IMG/VR virus record: IMGVR_UViG_3300009164_003004
Span: 1 to 35,835 of that record
Length of the DNA stretch: 35,835 bases
Source: a virus
Reading direction: 5' to 3' (one strand)
This document shows, one piece after another, positions 30,933 through 35,724 of this stretch (the first letter of the stretch is position 1; every line of letters begins with the position of its first letter). The notes under the pieces are model-generated. The model worked only from the letters and a program-made list of their open reading frames with translations, ran no database searches and had not been told where the DNA came from. The translations under genes and the position numbers were made by a program.

Positions 30933-31138
30933 ACGACCTCATCAAACAACTTGAACCACAATGTTGGGAACACAATGAATTTGGCCTTAACTTTAATTAC
31001 GAAAAGTTTGCCAAATTGATTATTCAAGAAGCAGGAGAAGCATTTTGGTCAGAAGCCTGTAATGTTAGTGATTTAGCCTACGAAGAATACTATCGCAATA
31101 GAAAGAAAATTAAACAACATTTTGGAGTTGAACTATGA
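30929..31138 (+). CDS. Small early protein, paralogue of gene at 24391
   Basis: A 69-residue acidic helical protein (MNDLIKQLE, EKFAKLIIQEAGEAFW) related to the protein at 24391. Both start and stop overlap neighbours by ATGA, so it is embedded in a tight operon. Function unknown. Confidence 0.72.
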   Translation: MNDLIKQLEPQCWEHNEFGLNFNYEKFAKLIIQEAGEAFWSEACNVSDLAYEEYYRNRKKIKQHFGVEL

Positions 31139-31359
31139 TAGAAATTTTCATACCTGTATTGTTTATGTGTCTAAATGATAATTGTAACTTTATGCAATCG
31201 CAGTCTGTTTATAAATCAGAAACACAATGCAGAGTGTCAATCGATAATCAAAAAGCACATATGATAGAAGTTGCCAATCAAGCCGGACAACCTAAGATGA
31301 CTATCTTAGAAGGCACTTGTATTAATACTAAAATTAATAGCACAGGAAAACAAATATGA
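31135..31359 (+). CDS. Small Cys-containing protein with hydrophobic N-terminus
   Basis: A 74-residue protein with a hydrophobic start (MIEIFIPVLFMCL) and three to four further cysteines (NDNCNF, TQCRV, GTCINT). The layout resembles the gene at 25834. It may be exported with disulfides in the periplasm, though the N-terminus is short for a signal peptide. Overlaps both neighbours. Confidence 0.65.
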   Translation: MIEIFIPVLFMCLNDNCNFMQSQSVYKSETQCRVSIDNQKAHMIEVANQAGQPKMTILEGTCINTKINSTGKQI

Positions 31360-31526
31360 CCTTAGAAGACTATGTGGATTTTCTTGAATTACAAGTCAAT
31401 CCTGCTTTTGTTGAAAAAGTAAAAACGTGGCCTGCGGATACTAAATTGTATGTATATTTGCATAACATACAATTAGCACATATGTCAGAGTTTAAACGAC
31501 TACTCGAAGAACATAACGCTAAATGA
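31356..31526 (+). CDS. 56-residue uncharacterised protein
   Basis: A short frame joined to its neighbours by ATGA overlaps at both ends. The product is acidic and helical (MTLEDYVDFLELQV, YLHNIQLAHMSEFKRLLEEH). No family is recognised, but the gene order and overlaps support coding. Confidence 0.65.
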   Translation: MTLEDYVDFLELQVNPAFVEKVKTWPADTKLYVYLHNIQLAHMSEFKRLLEEHNAK

Positions 31527-31826
31527 TAAAGAAACGTATGATGGCTGACAATAGATGGGTAACCGCCATGGCAACACAATGGATAGATGAAATCAACGTG
31601 AAACGCATTGAGACTGGCTATGCCGACAATCAACCCAAATGGCCCTATTGGGTTCGCCCATACAACTACGCTAGACCAGACTGGCATGAGATGAGTCTGT
31701 GGATGCTAGACACATTTGGGTGATTCAAATTGGCTCAATGAAAATGCTCTTTGGGTGGGCAGTGATTACAAGTATTGGTTCCGTCGAGAACAGGATCGCA
31801 CTTTGTTTTTGTTGAGGTGGTCATGA
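31523..31826 (+). CDS. LRW-family protein 1, needs a +1 frameshift at 31718-31723
   Basis: The first frame (31523-31723, 66 residues) ends in GGG-TGA. The +1 frame continues without a stop as DSNWLNENALWVG and so on for 34 residues, ending YWFRREQDRTLFLLRWS, which is the C-terminal signature shared by the following genes. The fused product would be 100 residues, close to the sibling of 97. The +1 frame ends in ATGA overlapping the next start, as elsewhere in this array. A tRNA-Gly on GGG could slip forward to GGT, so programmed frameshifting is possible; a simple mutation or sequencing error is the alternative. The second part might also start alone at TTG 31716. Confidence 0.6.
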
Positions 31827-32071
31827 ATTTTGAAGAGTTTGAAAAAGAACTTGTCGATGTATTCGAGCGAGATTTTAGAATACACGATCAAGGTCTAGTA
31901 GATGGTTGCACATGGTTTACAGTGTCATGCTCACACAAAGCATCACTGTGGTTGAGAAGACAAAGTCGAGAATTGTGGCACGAACATATCCAAAATAAAT
32001 GGGATGTGATTCATAACACGTTTGATGTACACGAAACTCTCTATACTTTGTTGGTATTGAAATGGTCGTAA
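31823..32071 (+). CDS. LRW-family protein 2
   Basis: An 82-residue protein (MNFEEFEKELVDVFERD) ending TLLVLKWS. It contains a Trp/Cys-containing core (CTWFTVSCSHK). The ATG at 31823 overlaps the preceding stop, and the AGGTGG that encodes the Arg-Trp of the upstream protein is well placed as its ribosome binding site. Function unknown. Confidence 0.72.
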   Translation: MNFEEFEKELVDVFERDFRIHDQGLVDGCTWFTVSCSHKASLWLRRQSRELWHEHIQNKWDVIHNTFDVHETLYTLLVLKWS

Positions 32072-32265
32072 AAGATACTTTGATTGTTGATTATGGAACC
32101 AAACGAGTCGAGATGCCCTATAAAATTGCTCAAGGCGATAACTGGCTTGAAGCAGATCATTGGTGTACTAGGACTTTCAAATTTGGCGAACACCTTAGAT
32201 CCAACGGTTATTTTTACTTTGCAAAAGAAAAACATCTAATGTGGTTCTTGCTGAGGTGGGATTAA
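32062..32265 (+). CDS. LRW-family protein 3
   Basis: A 67-residue protein (MVVKDTLIVDYGTK) with EADHWCTRTF and the C-terminal signature YFYFAKEKHLMWFLLRWD. It overlaps the previous gene by 10 bases. It is the shortest clear member of the tandem family. Confidence 0.7.
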   Translation: MVVKDTLIVDYGTKRVEMPYKIAQGDNWLEADHWCTRTFKFGEHLRSNGYFYFAKEKHLMWFLLRWD

Positions 32266-32282
32266 TATTGTCCACTGACATA

Positions 32283-32495
32283 ATGGCAGTATTTAAACAC
32301 AGATTGTTTGCAACTGTGCCTAATGAATTAGGGCTTGGATCACATTTAATAGTGTTAACCGACATCGAGTTCTGGAACAAGAATTACGACGAGTTAATCG
32401 ATTGGTGCAAGTTATATAGTGTCAAGCCAGCAGGTATGACTATACAGTTTAACAGTGAAGAACAAGTTGCATTGTTTATCCTACGATGGATGTAA
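32283..32495 (+). CDS. LRW-family protein 4
   Basis: A 70-residue protein from the ATG at 32283, or 75 residues from an in-frame TTG at 32268 that is better placed relative to the upstream AGGTGG. It contains ELIDWCKLY and ends VALFILRWM. The TTG start would keep the tight coupling seen in the other members. Confidence 0.65.
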   Translation: MAVFKHRLFATVPNELGLGSHLIVLTDIEFWNKNYDELIDWCKLYSVKPAGMTIQFNSEEQVALFILRWM

Positions 32496-32779
32496 AAAAT
32501 CAAATAAAAGCATTAAAATCTGCAATTGATGCAATTATTAACATGTACCATCACAATCAAACACCAAAAATAATTTGGCATGCATTACCAGGCAAAAAAC
32601 TAAAAGCCACTTGGGAACCAGAATACCAAGGGCACACATACGGTCTTAAAGAATCAGACATGGATCCAATACATGAATGGTGTCAACTAAATTTACCCGG
32701 ATCAAAACGTTTGAGTTTTGATACTTTTATATTTGCTAACGATCAGCAAATTACCATGTTCTTACTGAGATGGGCCTAG
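32486..32779 (+). CDS. LRW-family protein 5
   Basis: A 97-residue protein (MDVKNQIKALKSAIDAI) with HEWCQLN and the C-terminal FIFANDQQITMFLLRWA. It overlaps the previous gene by 10 bases. It is the last protein gene before the RNA region. Confidence 0.72.
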   Translation: MDVKNQIKALKSAIDAIINMYHHNQTPKIIWHALPGKKLKATWEPEYQGHTYGLKESDMDPIHEWCQLNLPGSKRLSFDTFIFANDQQITMFLLRWA

Positions 32780-32783
32780 CAAA

Positions 32784-32805
32784 TTTGTTGTATTTTTACA
32801 ACAAA
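32784..32805. repeat. AT-rich hairpin after the last LRW gene
   Basis: TTTGTTGTA and TACAACAAA form a 9-bp perfect stem with a TTTT loop. No T-run follows on the + strand. It lies 13 bases before the -35 box of the next promoter, like the TGTTGT / ACAACA dyad before the promoter at 23572, so a regulator-binding site is possible. Confidence 0.55.
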
Positions 32806-32818
32806 ATATAAATAAAAG

Positions 32819-32847
32819 TTGACGCCCTGGGTAATTTAGCATACAAT
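32819..32847 (+). promoter_or_regulatory. Sigma70-like promoter
   Basis: TTGACG (32819-32824), 17 bases, TACAAT (32842-32847). No gene starts directly behind it; the next 60 bases contain an A/T hairpin (ACTTTTTTT at 32873-32881 with AAAAAAAGT at 32892-32900). Confidence 0.65.
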
Positions 32848-32910
32848 ACAAGCATTGTTAGTTAGTTAGATTACTTTTTTTAATCTTTTTCAAAAAAAGT
32901 TAAAAAGAGG

Positions 32911-32939
32911 TTGACAACAGGACTAAATAAACATATAAT
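32911..32939 (+). promoter_or_regulatory. Perfect consensus sigma70 promoter before the RNA region
   Basis: TTGACA (32911-32916), 17 bases, TATAAT (32934-32939). It is the third exact consensus promoter in the window and heads the short structured transcript that ends near 33200. Confidence 0.9.
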
Positions 32940-32996
32940 AGACACATACGCAGCAATAATGTCGCGTATGTAATTTAAGGAAAATTGGAAAACAAA

Positions 32997-33140
32997 ATGC
33001 AATCAGCAGTTAGATCATATAAACATACGATAGCCAAGCTCGGGCAGATGCCTTCATGCTGGTTAGCGTTTAATAGTCTGTCTAATGATCGCACACCAGA
33101 GGGCTATATTAGCCAGGGGTCCCAGGAGACCGTAGTGTAG
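32997..33140 (+). CDS. Possible 47-residue protein in structured transcript
   Basis: ATG at 32997 opens a 47-codon frame (MQSAVRSYKHTIAKLGQMP) behind a TTAAGG / TTGGAA region that gives a weak ribosome binding site. The frame ends just after the attenuator-like segment. The product has no recognised motif. It may be a real small protein or a leader peptide, or the RNA may be non-coding. Confidence 0.4.
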   Translation: MQSAVRSYKHTIAKLGQMPSCWLAFNSLSNDRTPEGYISQGSQETVV

Positions 33141-33166
33141 TAAAAATACACTCTAACTCCAAAGGA

Positions 33167-33199
33167 CCCCAGGACTAAACACCCTGGGGTTTTTGTTTT
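33167..33199 (+). terminator. Strong intrinsic terminator
   Basis: CCCCAGG (33167-33173) and CCTGGGG (33183-33189) form a GC-rich stem, followed by TTTTTGTTTT. It separates the structured transcript from the tRNA region. Confidence 0.9.
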
Positions 33200-33200
33200 G

Positions 33201-33413
33201 TGATTGACGAATAGTGTGAAGTATTCCAGTAACGCGGACTGGTCCCTGCACTTTAAACATGGGGAGAACGGGCGGCCTAGAGGATGGATTCTCTTTTGTG
33301 AGATGAAAGATTCTAGCGTATTAAAGCATTCTCTAGCCGAAAGGTGACAAGTGGGTACGTACCCATGTAGAGTGCTTTAATACACGCATTGGCAACAGTG
33401 CGTAGAAAATTTT
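33201..33413 (+). other. Structured leader of the tRNA array, no gene
   Basis: No coding frame is supported. The region has CCAGT / ACTGG around a 7-base loop, then a three-way junction: an 11-bp helix (33318-33328 with 33373-33383) extended by CTCTA / TAGAG, enclosing a GCC-GAAA-GGT hairpin and a TGGGT-ACGT-ACCCA hairpin (33352-33365). A further hairpin ACGCA / TGCGT (33384-33403) precedes tRNA-Tyr. No promoter is evident, so the array may be transcribed by read-through or processed from a longer RNA. Confidence 0.55.
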
Positions 33414-33499
33414 GGAGGCGTGGCAGAGAGGTTGATTGCACCAGACTGTAAATCTGGCCCGTAAAAAGCGCGGTGGTTCGAATCCATCCGCCTCCACCA
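33414..33499 (+). tRNA. tRNA-Tyr(GUA)
   Basis: Class II tRNA with acceptor GGAGGCG / CGCCTCC, anticodon loop CTGTAAA (GTA), a long variable arm, T-loop TTCGAAT and encoded CCA. Confidence 0.95.
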
Positions 33500-33505
33500 T
33501 ATTTC

Positions 33506-33581
33506 GGGGGATTGGTATACTTGGCTAACACACCTGGTTTGCAACCAGGAGCAAACGGTTCGAATCCGTTATCCTCCACCA
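33506..33581 (+). tRNA. tRNA-Ala(UGC)
   Basis: Anticodon stem CCTGG / CCAGG with loop TTTGCAA (TGC). The acceptor GGGGGAT / ATCCTCC contains the G3-U70 wobble that identifies tRNA-Ala. CCA is encoded and is also the start of a long spacer stem (33579-33648). Confidence 0.95.
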
Positions 33582-33648
33582 TATAAAAACATACTTTCTG
33601 CGTAATGTAAATCGTTGGCAGCGTAGTGGTTGGTGTGTTTCTATATGG
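33579..33648 (+). repeat. Long spacer stem, copy 1
   Basis: CCATATA (33579-33585) pairs with TATATGG (33642-33648), then an A-C mismatch, then AAACATAC (33587-33594) with GTGTGTTT (33633-33640). The 5' arm begins with the CCA of tRNA-Ala. A second copy with compensatory changes is at 34725-34832. Confidence 0.7.
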
Positions 33649-33657
33649 TAAGTTTTA

Positions 33658-33732
33658 GGTCTCAAAGTGTTCACGGACGCACACGACACTGTCACTGTCG
33701 AAGAAGGGGATCGTTACCCCTTGAGACCGCCA
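33658..33732 (+). tRNA. tRNA-Asp(GUC)
   Basis: Acceptor GGTCTCA / TGAGACC, D-arm GTGT / GCAC, anticodon stem CGACA / TGTCG with loop CTGTCAC (GTC), encoded GCCA end. The T-arm AGGGG / CCCCT has an unusual loop ATCGTTA. Confidence 0.88.
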
Positions 33733-33773
33733 AGTTATGGAGAAGCGGGTGCTACGGCATCTGTTATCCACCA
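33733..33773 (+). other. Short CCA-ending hairpin element
   Basis: A 41-base spacer between tRNA-Asp and the next tRNA-like element. It contains GGGTGC-TACG-GCATCT, a hairpin closed by a cUACGg tetraloop of the very stable UNCG class, and ends TCCACCA. It looks like the 3' half of a tRNA with the T-arm replaced. No function is assigned. Confidence 0.45.
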
Positions 33774-33779
33774 AGTTAT

Positions 33780-33850
33780 GCGCTGGATTGACATTGCGAG
33801 TTGGATTTGAAGCCAAACGCAGACAGGTTTGATTCCTGTCAGGTGCACCA
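33780..33850 (+). other. tRNA-like element 1 (D-arm missing, long central arm)
   Basis: The 3' part is tRNA-like: T-arm ACAGG / CCTGT with loop TTTGATT, acceptor strand CAGGTGC, then A and CCA. The 5' strand GCGCTGG pairs with one mismatch. There is no D-arm, and the central arm is TGCG / CGCA plus TTGG / CCAA around an 8-base loop ATTTGAAG. It is 71 bases. It may be a degenerate tRNA, a D-armless tRNA or a tRNA mimic; no amino acid is assigned. Confidence 0.5.
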
Positions 33851-33856
33851 AGTTTT

Positions 33857-33920
33857 AGGATAGCAACAGCAAACAATCCAATTTCACTTTTAATGAAAAA
33901 AAGATGCTATCCTGTTTTAT
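33857..33920 (+). repeat. AGGATA hairpin repeat, copy A
   Basis: AGGATAGCA (33857-33865) pairs with TGCTATCCT (33905-33913), followed by GTTTTAT. The conserved box AACAGCAAAC follows the 5' arm. The interior has its own small hairpin TTTCA / TGAAA. Related copies are at 34587 and 35430. Confidence 0.85.
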
Positions 33921-33923
33921 TAT

Positions 33924-33998
33924 ACTCCGGTCGTCTAGTGGCTAGGACGCCAGCCTTTCAAGTTGGAGAAGCGGGATCGAAACCCGTTCGGAGTACCA
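33924..33998 (+). tRNA. tRNA-Glu(UUC)
   Basis: Acceptor ACTCCGG / TCGGAGT, anticodon stem CCAGC / GTTGG with loop CTTTCAA (TTC), T-stem GCGGG / CCCGT, encoded CCA. The T-loop ATCGAAA is atypical. Confidence 0.92.
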
Positions 33999-34005
33999 AG
34001 TTTAT

Positions 34006-34081
34006 GTACATGAGCCCGAAGATTGAGGGTACCGTTAATTGAGACGGCGAAAGGCAATTGAAATGATACCCATGTACGCCA
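34006..34081 (+). other. tRNA-like element 2 (8-base anticodon-position loop)
   Basis: 76 bases, with a perfect acceptor GTACATG / CATGTAC, discriminator G and CCA. A D-arm-like CCC / GGG hairpin follows, then CCGT / ACGG around an 8-base loop TAATTGAG. The T-arm position lacks the TTCGANT loop. An alternative long hairpin (GGGTA / TACCC and TTAATTG / CAATT) competes with this fold. It may be a decayed tRNA or a structured spacer. Confidence 0.45.
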
Positions 34082-34087
34082 AGTTTA

Positions 34088-34163
34088 TCCCTGCGTAGTG
34101 TACTAGTAGCACGACGCCGTATACACGTAAGCAGTAAGCGCAATTCTTACTCGCAGGGGCCCA
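34088..34163 (+). other. tRNA-like element 3
   Basis: 76 bases ending CCA, with an 8-bp acceptor TCCCTGCG / CGCAGGGG. A weak D-arm-like GTG / CAC and a 6-bp arm AGTAAG / CTTACT with loop CGCAATT in the T position are visible. The anticodon arm is poor (ACG / CGT around 9 bases). It does not satisfy the canonical tRNA model. Confidence 0.42.
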
Positions 34164-34505
34164 GTTTTGTAAGTGTTAGCAAGAGAAGTCACGCTAGTAA
34201 GGTTTCTTCGAAGGACTGAGCTAGTAAAACGTGAGGGTTCGATTCCCTGAAAATCTCAACAGGCGAGAACACTGGAGGACTCCCAAGTAACGTACCGAGA
34301 CCTTGCCGGCCTTGTATAATAAGGTGAATGGTTCCGATAATATGGGCGGAACTACTTACAAATTCAATAAGTAAGAATCAAGTGGAAAGCAAGAGCCACA
34401 AAGTAAACACTGCCGGGTCAGGAAATGTGTCCGGGACGTATAGGCCGCGCAACCTATACAAACAACAGTGGGGTAAGAGCCCTCATAACATCTCCAGAAA
34501 TTTAT
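34164..34505 (+). other. 342-base structured non-coding stretch inside the tRNA array
   Basis: No credible gene is seen. The stretch has a perfect T-arm-like AGGGTTCGATTCCCT (34234-34248) without a matching tRNA body. Hairpins are GCCTT / AAGGT (34309-34325), GTTCC / GGAAC (34331-34352), CTTAC / GTAAG (34355-34375), GTGG / CCAC (34382-34399) and GTATAGG / CCTATAC (34438-34459). AACACT occurs twice and could pair with AGTGTT at its 5' end. It may be one large structured RNA or remnants of several tRNAs. Confidence 0.5.
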
Positions 34506-34581
34506 TCCGCAGTAGCTCAGTTGGTAGAGTAGAAGACTGTTAATCTTTTGGTCCCTGGTTCGAGCCCAGGCTGTGGAGCCA
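34506..34581 (+). tRNA. tRNA-Asn(GUU)
   Basis: Acceptor TCCGCAG / CTGTGGA, D-loop with AGTTGGTAGAGT, anticodon loop CTGTTAA (GTT), T-arm CCTGG / CCAGG with TTCGAGC, encoded GCCA. Confidence 0.95.
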
Positions 34582-34586
34582 TTTTT

Positions 34587-34648
34587 AGGATACGAACAGC
34601 AAACAATTAAATTCAACGTCTAATTGAAAAATAAGTATCCTGTTTTAT
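34587..34648 (+). repeat. AGGATA hairpin repeat, copy B
   Basis: AGGATAC (34587-34593) pairs with GTATCCT (34635-34641), followed by GTTTTAT. Relative to copies A and C the seventh pair has changed from G-C to C-G on both sides, a true compensatory change. AACAGCAAAC is conserved; the inner hairpin is CAATTA / TAATTG. Confidence 0.85.
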
Positions 34649-34651
34649 TAT

Positions 34652-34727
34652 TGGGGTGTCGCCTAGTGGCCTAAGGCAACGGTCTTTGAAATCGTCATCA
34701 TGAGTTCGAATCTCATCTCCCCTGCCA
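34652..34727 (+). tRNA. tRNA-Gln(UUG)
   Basis: Anticodon stem ACGGT / ATCGT with loop CTTTGAA (TTG), T-arm ATGAG / CTCAT with TTCGAAT, encoded GCCA. The acceptor TGGGGTG / CTCCCCT has U-U mismatches at 1-72 and 6-67. Confidence 0.88.
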
Positions 34728-34832
34728 TATAAGAACACATTCACGGTTGGGATACCAGCAACTGGACGCAGGGGCTATCCTAAAGAGCAGGCATGCTTAC
34801 CGAAAGCTGGAAACGAGTGTGTTCCTATATGG
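34725..34832 (+). repeat. Long spacer stem, copy 2
   Basis: CCATATA (34725-34731) pairs with TATATGG (34826-34832), A-C mismatch, then GAACACATTC (34733-34742) with GAGTGTGTTC (34815-34824). It starts in the CCA of tRNA-Gln and ends in the first bases of tRNA-His, so this fold and mature tRNA ends exclude each other. The interior has further pairing (GGGATA / TATCCT, CCAG / CTGG). Confidence 0.72.
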
Positions 34833-34907
34833 TGACCATAGTGTAAAGGTTTAGCACCTCGCTCTGTGAAAGCGATAGAATGGGATCGTTCCCCATTGGT
34901 TACCCCA
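34831..34907 (+). tRNA. tRNA-His(GUG)
   Basis: Anticodon stem TCGCT / AGCGA with loop CTGTGAA (GTG). The extra 5' G (position -1) opposite C73, the hallmark of tRNA-His, is encoded, and CCA is encoded. Confidence 0.94.
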
Positions 34908-34913
34908 AAATTT

Positions 34914-34988
34914 AGCCGCGTAACTCAGAGGCAGAGTAATCCCTTGATAAGGGATAAGTCGACATTTCGAAATTGTCCGTGGCTACCA
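34914..34988 (+). tRNA. tRNA-Ile(GAU)
   Basis: Acceptor AGCCGCG / CGTGGCT, anticodon stem ATCCC / GGGAT with loop TTGATAA (GAT), encoded CCA. The T-loop TTCGAAA is slightly atypical. Confidence 0.92.
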
Positions 34989-34995
34989 AATCAAT

Positions 34996-35070
34996 GCGCC
35001 CGTAGTATAATGGAGAATACTCTAGGCTACGAACTTAGTAATGGTGGTTCGATTCCATCCGGGCGCACCA
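34996..35070 (+). tRNA. tRNA-Arg(ACG)
   Basis: Acceptor GCGCCCG / CGGGCGC, anticodon stem CTAGG / CTTAG with loop CTACGAA (ACG), T-loop TTCGATT, encoded CCA. A34 would need host TadA editing to inosine. Confidence 0.94.
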
Positions 35071-35075
35071 ATCAC

Positions 35076-35165
35076 GGAAGTATGGCTGAGCATGGCTTAA
35101 GGCAGCAGTCTTGAAAACTGAAGGCTCGAAAGGGTCCGTGGGTTCGAATCCTACTACTTCCGCCA
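35076..35165 (+). tRNA. tRNA-Ser(UGA)
   Basis: Class II tRNA with acceptor GGAAGTA / TACTTCC, anticodon loop CTTGAAA (TGA), a long variable arm, T-loop TTCGAAT and encoded GCCA. Confidence 0.94.
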
Positions 35166-35171
35166 ATTTAT

Positions 35172-35261
35172 GGAACGGTCCTATAATGGTATTAGAGCAG
35201 ATTGCTAATCTGTCGCTCGGCGTAATCCGGGTTCTCGGTTCGAGTCCGAGTCGTTCCGCCA
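35172..35261 (+). tRNA. tRNA-Ser(GCU)
   Basis: Class II tRNA with acceptor GGAACGG / TCGTTCC, anticodon loop TTGCTAA (GCT), a long variable arm, T-loop TTCGAGT and encoded GCCA. Confidence 0.94.
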
Positions 35262-35266
35262 ATTAT

Positions 35267-35340
35267 GTATCCCTGGTGTAATGGCAGCACCGCGGTCTCC
35301 AAAACCGTCAGTCAAGGTTCGAGTCCTTGGGGGTACGCCA
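35267..35340 (+). tRNA. tRNA-Trp(CCA)
   Basis: Acceptor GTATCCC / GGGGTAC, anticodon stem GCGGT / ACCGT with loop CTCCAAA (CCA), T-loop TTCGAGT, encoded GCCA. Confidence 0.94.
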
Positions 35341-35347
35341 ATATAAT

Positions 35348-35425
35348 GTGGGGATGGCAGAGCGGCCCAATGCAACAGTCTGCAAAACTGTAAATCCGCG
35401 AGTTCAAATCTCGCTCCCCACTCCA
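35348..35425 (+). tRNA. tRNA-Cys(GCA)
   Basis: Anticodon stem ACAGT / ACTGT with loop CTGCAAA (GCA), T-arm GCGAG / CTCGC with TTCAAAT, discriminator T as expected for tRNA-Cys, encoded CCA. Confidence 0.94.
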
Positions 35426-35429
35426 ATTT

Positions 35430-35495
35430 AGGATAGCAACAGCAAACTAAAAATCTTTTCTTGAACAAAAGCCAAAAAATGCTATCCTGTTTTAT
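35430..35495 (+). repeat. AGGATA hairpin repeat, copy C
   Basis: AGGATAGCA (35430-35438) pairs with TGCTATCCT (35480-35488), followed by GTTTTAT. AACAGCAAAC is conserved and the inner hairpin is CTTTT / AAAAG. It lies between tRNA-Cys and tRNA-Phe. Confidence 0.85.
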
Positions 35496-35498
35496 CAT

Positions 35499-35574
35499 GC
35501 AACCTTAGCTCAGTTGGTAGAGCGCAAGCCTGAAGAGTTTGGCGTCCCAGGTTCGATCCCTGGAGGTTGCACCA
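35499..35574 (+). tRNA. tRNA-Phe(GAA)
   Basis: Acceptor GCAACCT / AGGTTGC, D-loop AGTTGGTAGAGC, anticodon loop CTGAAGA (GAA), T-loop TTCGATC, encoded CCA. Confidence 0.95.
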
Positions 35575-35589
35575 ATTTGGGAGATTATT

Positions 35590-35652
35590 ATGGTAGTATT
35601 ACTAGTGTTAATAATTTTTGGTGCATTGTATTTTATTATGAGAAAACTTTAA
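35590..35652 (+). CDS. Possible 20-residue membrane micropeptide between tRNAs
   Basis: ATG at 35590 with GGGAGA upstream opens a 20-codon frame giving MVVLLVLIIFGALYF and ending IMRKL: one membrane helix with a basic end. The size and topology resemble bacterial membrane micropeptides. A second frame of 7 codons follows AAAGGAAAA at 35665. Coding is plausible but unproven. Confidence 0.45.
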   Translation: MVVLLVLIIFGALYFIMRKL

Positions 35653-35687
35653 AGGAAAAATGATATGAAACGTTCAGCGAAACGATA

Positions 35688-35724
35688 GTGTCATCCTAGA
35701 CCCCCGTATGGTCCTGGATGGCAC
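35688..35724. repeat. Spacer hairpin before tRNA-Lys
   Basis: A 15-bp stem with two mismatches: GTGTCATCC and GACC of the 5' arm pair with GGTC and GGATGGCAC of the 3' arm. It sits between the micropeptide frame and tRNA-Lys. Confidence 0.6.

Larger units (their letters stand above)
32944..33200 (+). ncRNA. Structured short transcript, leader or small RNA
   Basis: From the promoter at 32911 to the terminator at 33167-33200 the RNA is about 250 bases and heavily structured. Hairpins are ACATACGC / GCGTATGT (32944-32951 with 32964-32971), GGCTA / TAGCC (33102-33114), AGTGTA / TACACT (33134-33152) and the terminator. GGGGTCC (33116-33122) can pair with GGACCCC (33164-33170), which overlaps the 5' arm of the terminator, so two exclusive folds exist as in attenuators. 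A 47-codon frame lies inside it. Confidence 0.6.

Noticed and set aside
33318-33383. Hammerhead ribozyme in the three-way junction before tRNA-Tyr
   Set aside because: The fold and a GAAA are present, but the required CUGAnGA core is absent and the GAAA is a hairpin loop.
33780-33850. Calling this element tRNA-Gln(UUG) or tRNA-Ser
   Set aside because: The anticodon loop is 8 bases or mispaired, there is no D-arm, and a normal tRNA-Gln(UUG) exists at 34652.
34164-34505. Group I intron, tmRNA or RNase P RNA
   Set aside because: I could not find the conserved core segments of any of these; the T-arm sequence alone is not enough.
34328-34543. 71-codon + strand frame inside the tRNA array
   Set aside because: It runs through structured RNA into tRNA-Asn, has no ribosome binding site and gives a composition unlike the other proteins.
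33857-35495. CRISPR-like interpretation of the AGGATA repeats
   Set aside because: There are only three copies, hundreds of bases apart with tRNAs between them, and no regular spacers.
33313-35498. Minus-strand open frames across the tRNA region
   Set aside because: They are antisense reads of tRNAs (recurring words like GFEP and WIRT from T-arms) and not genes.
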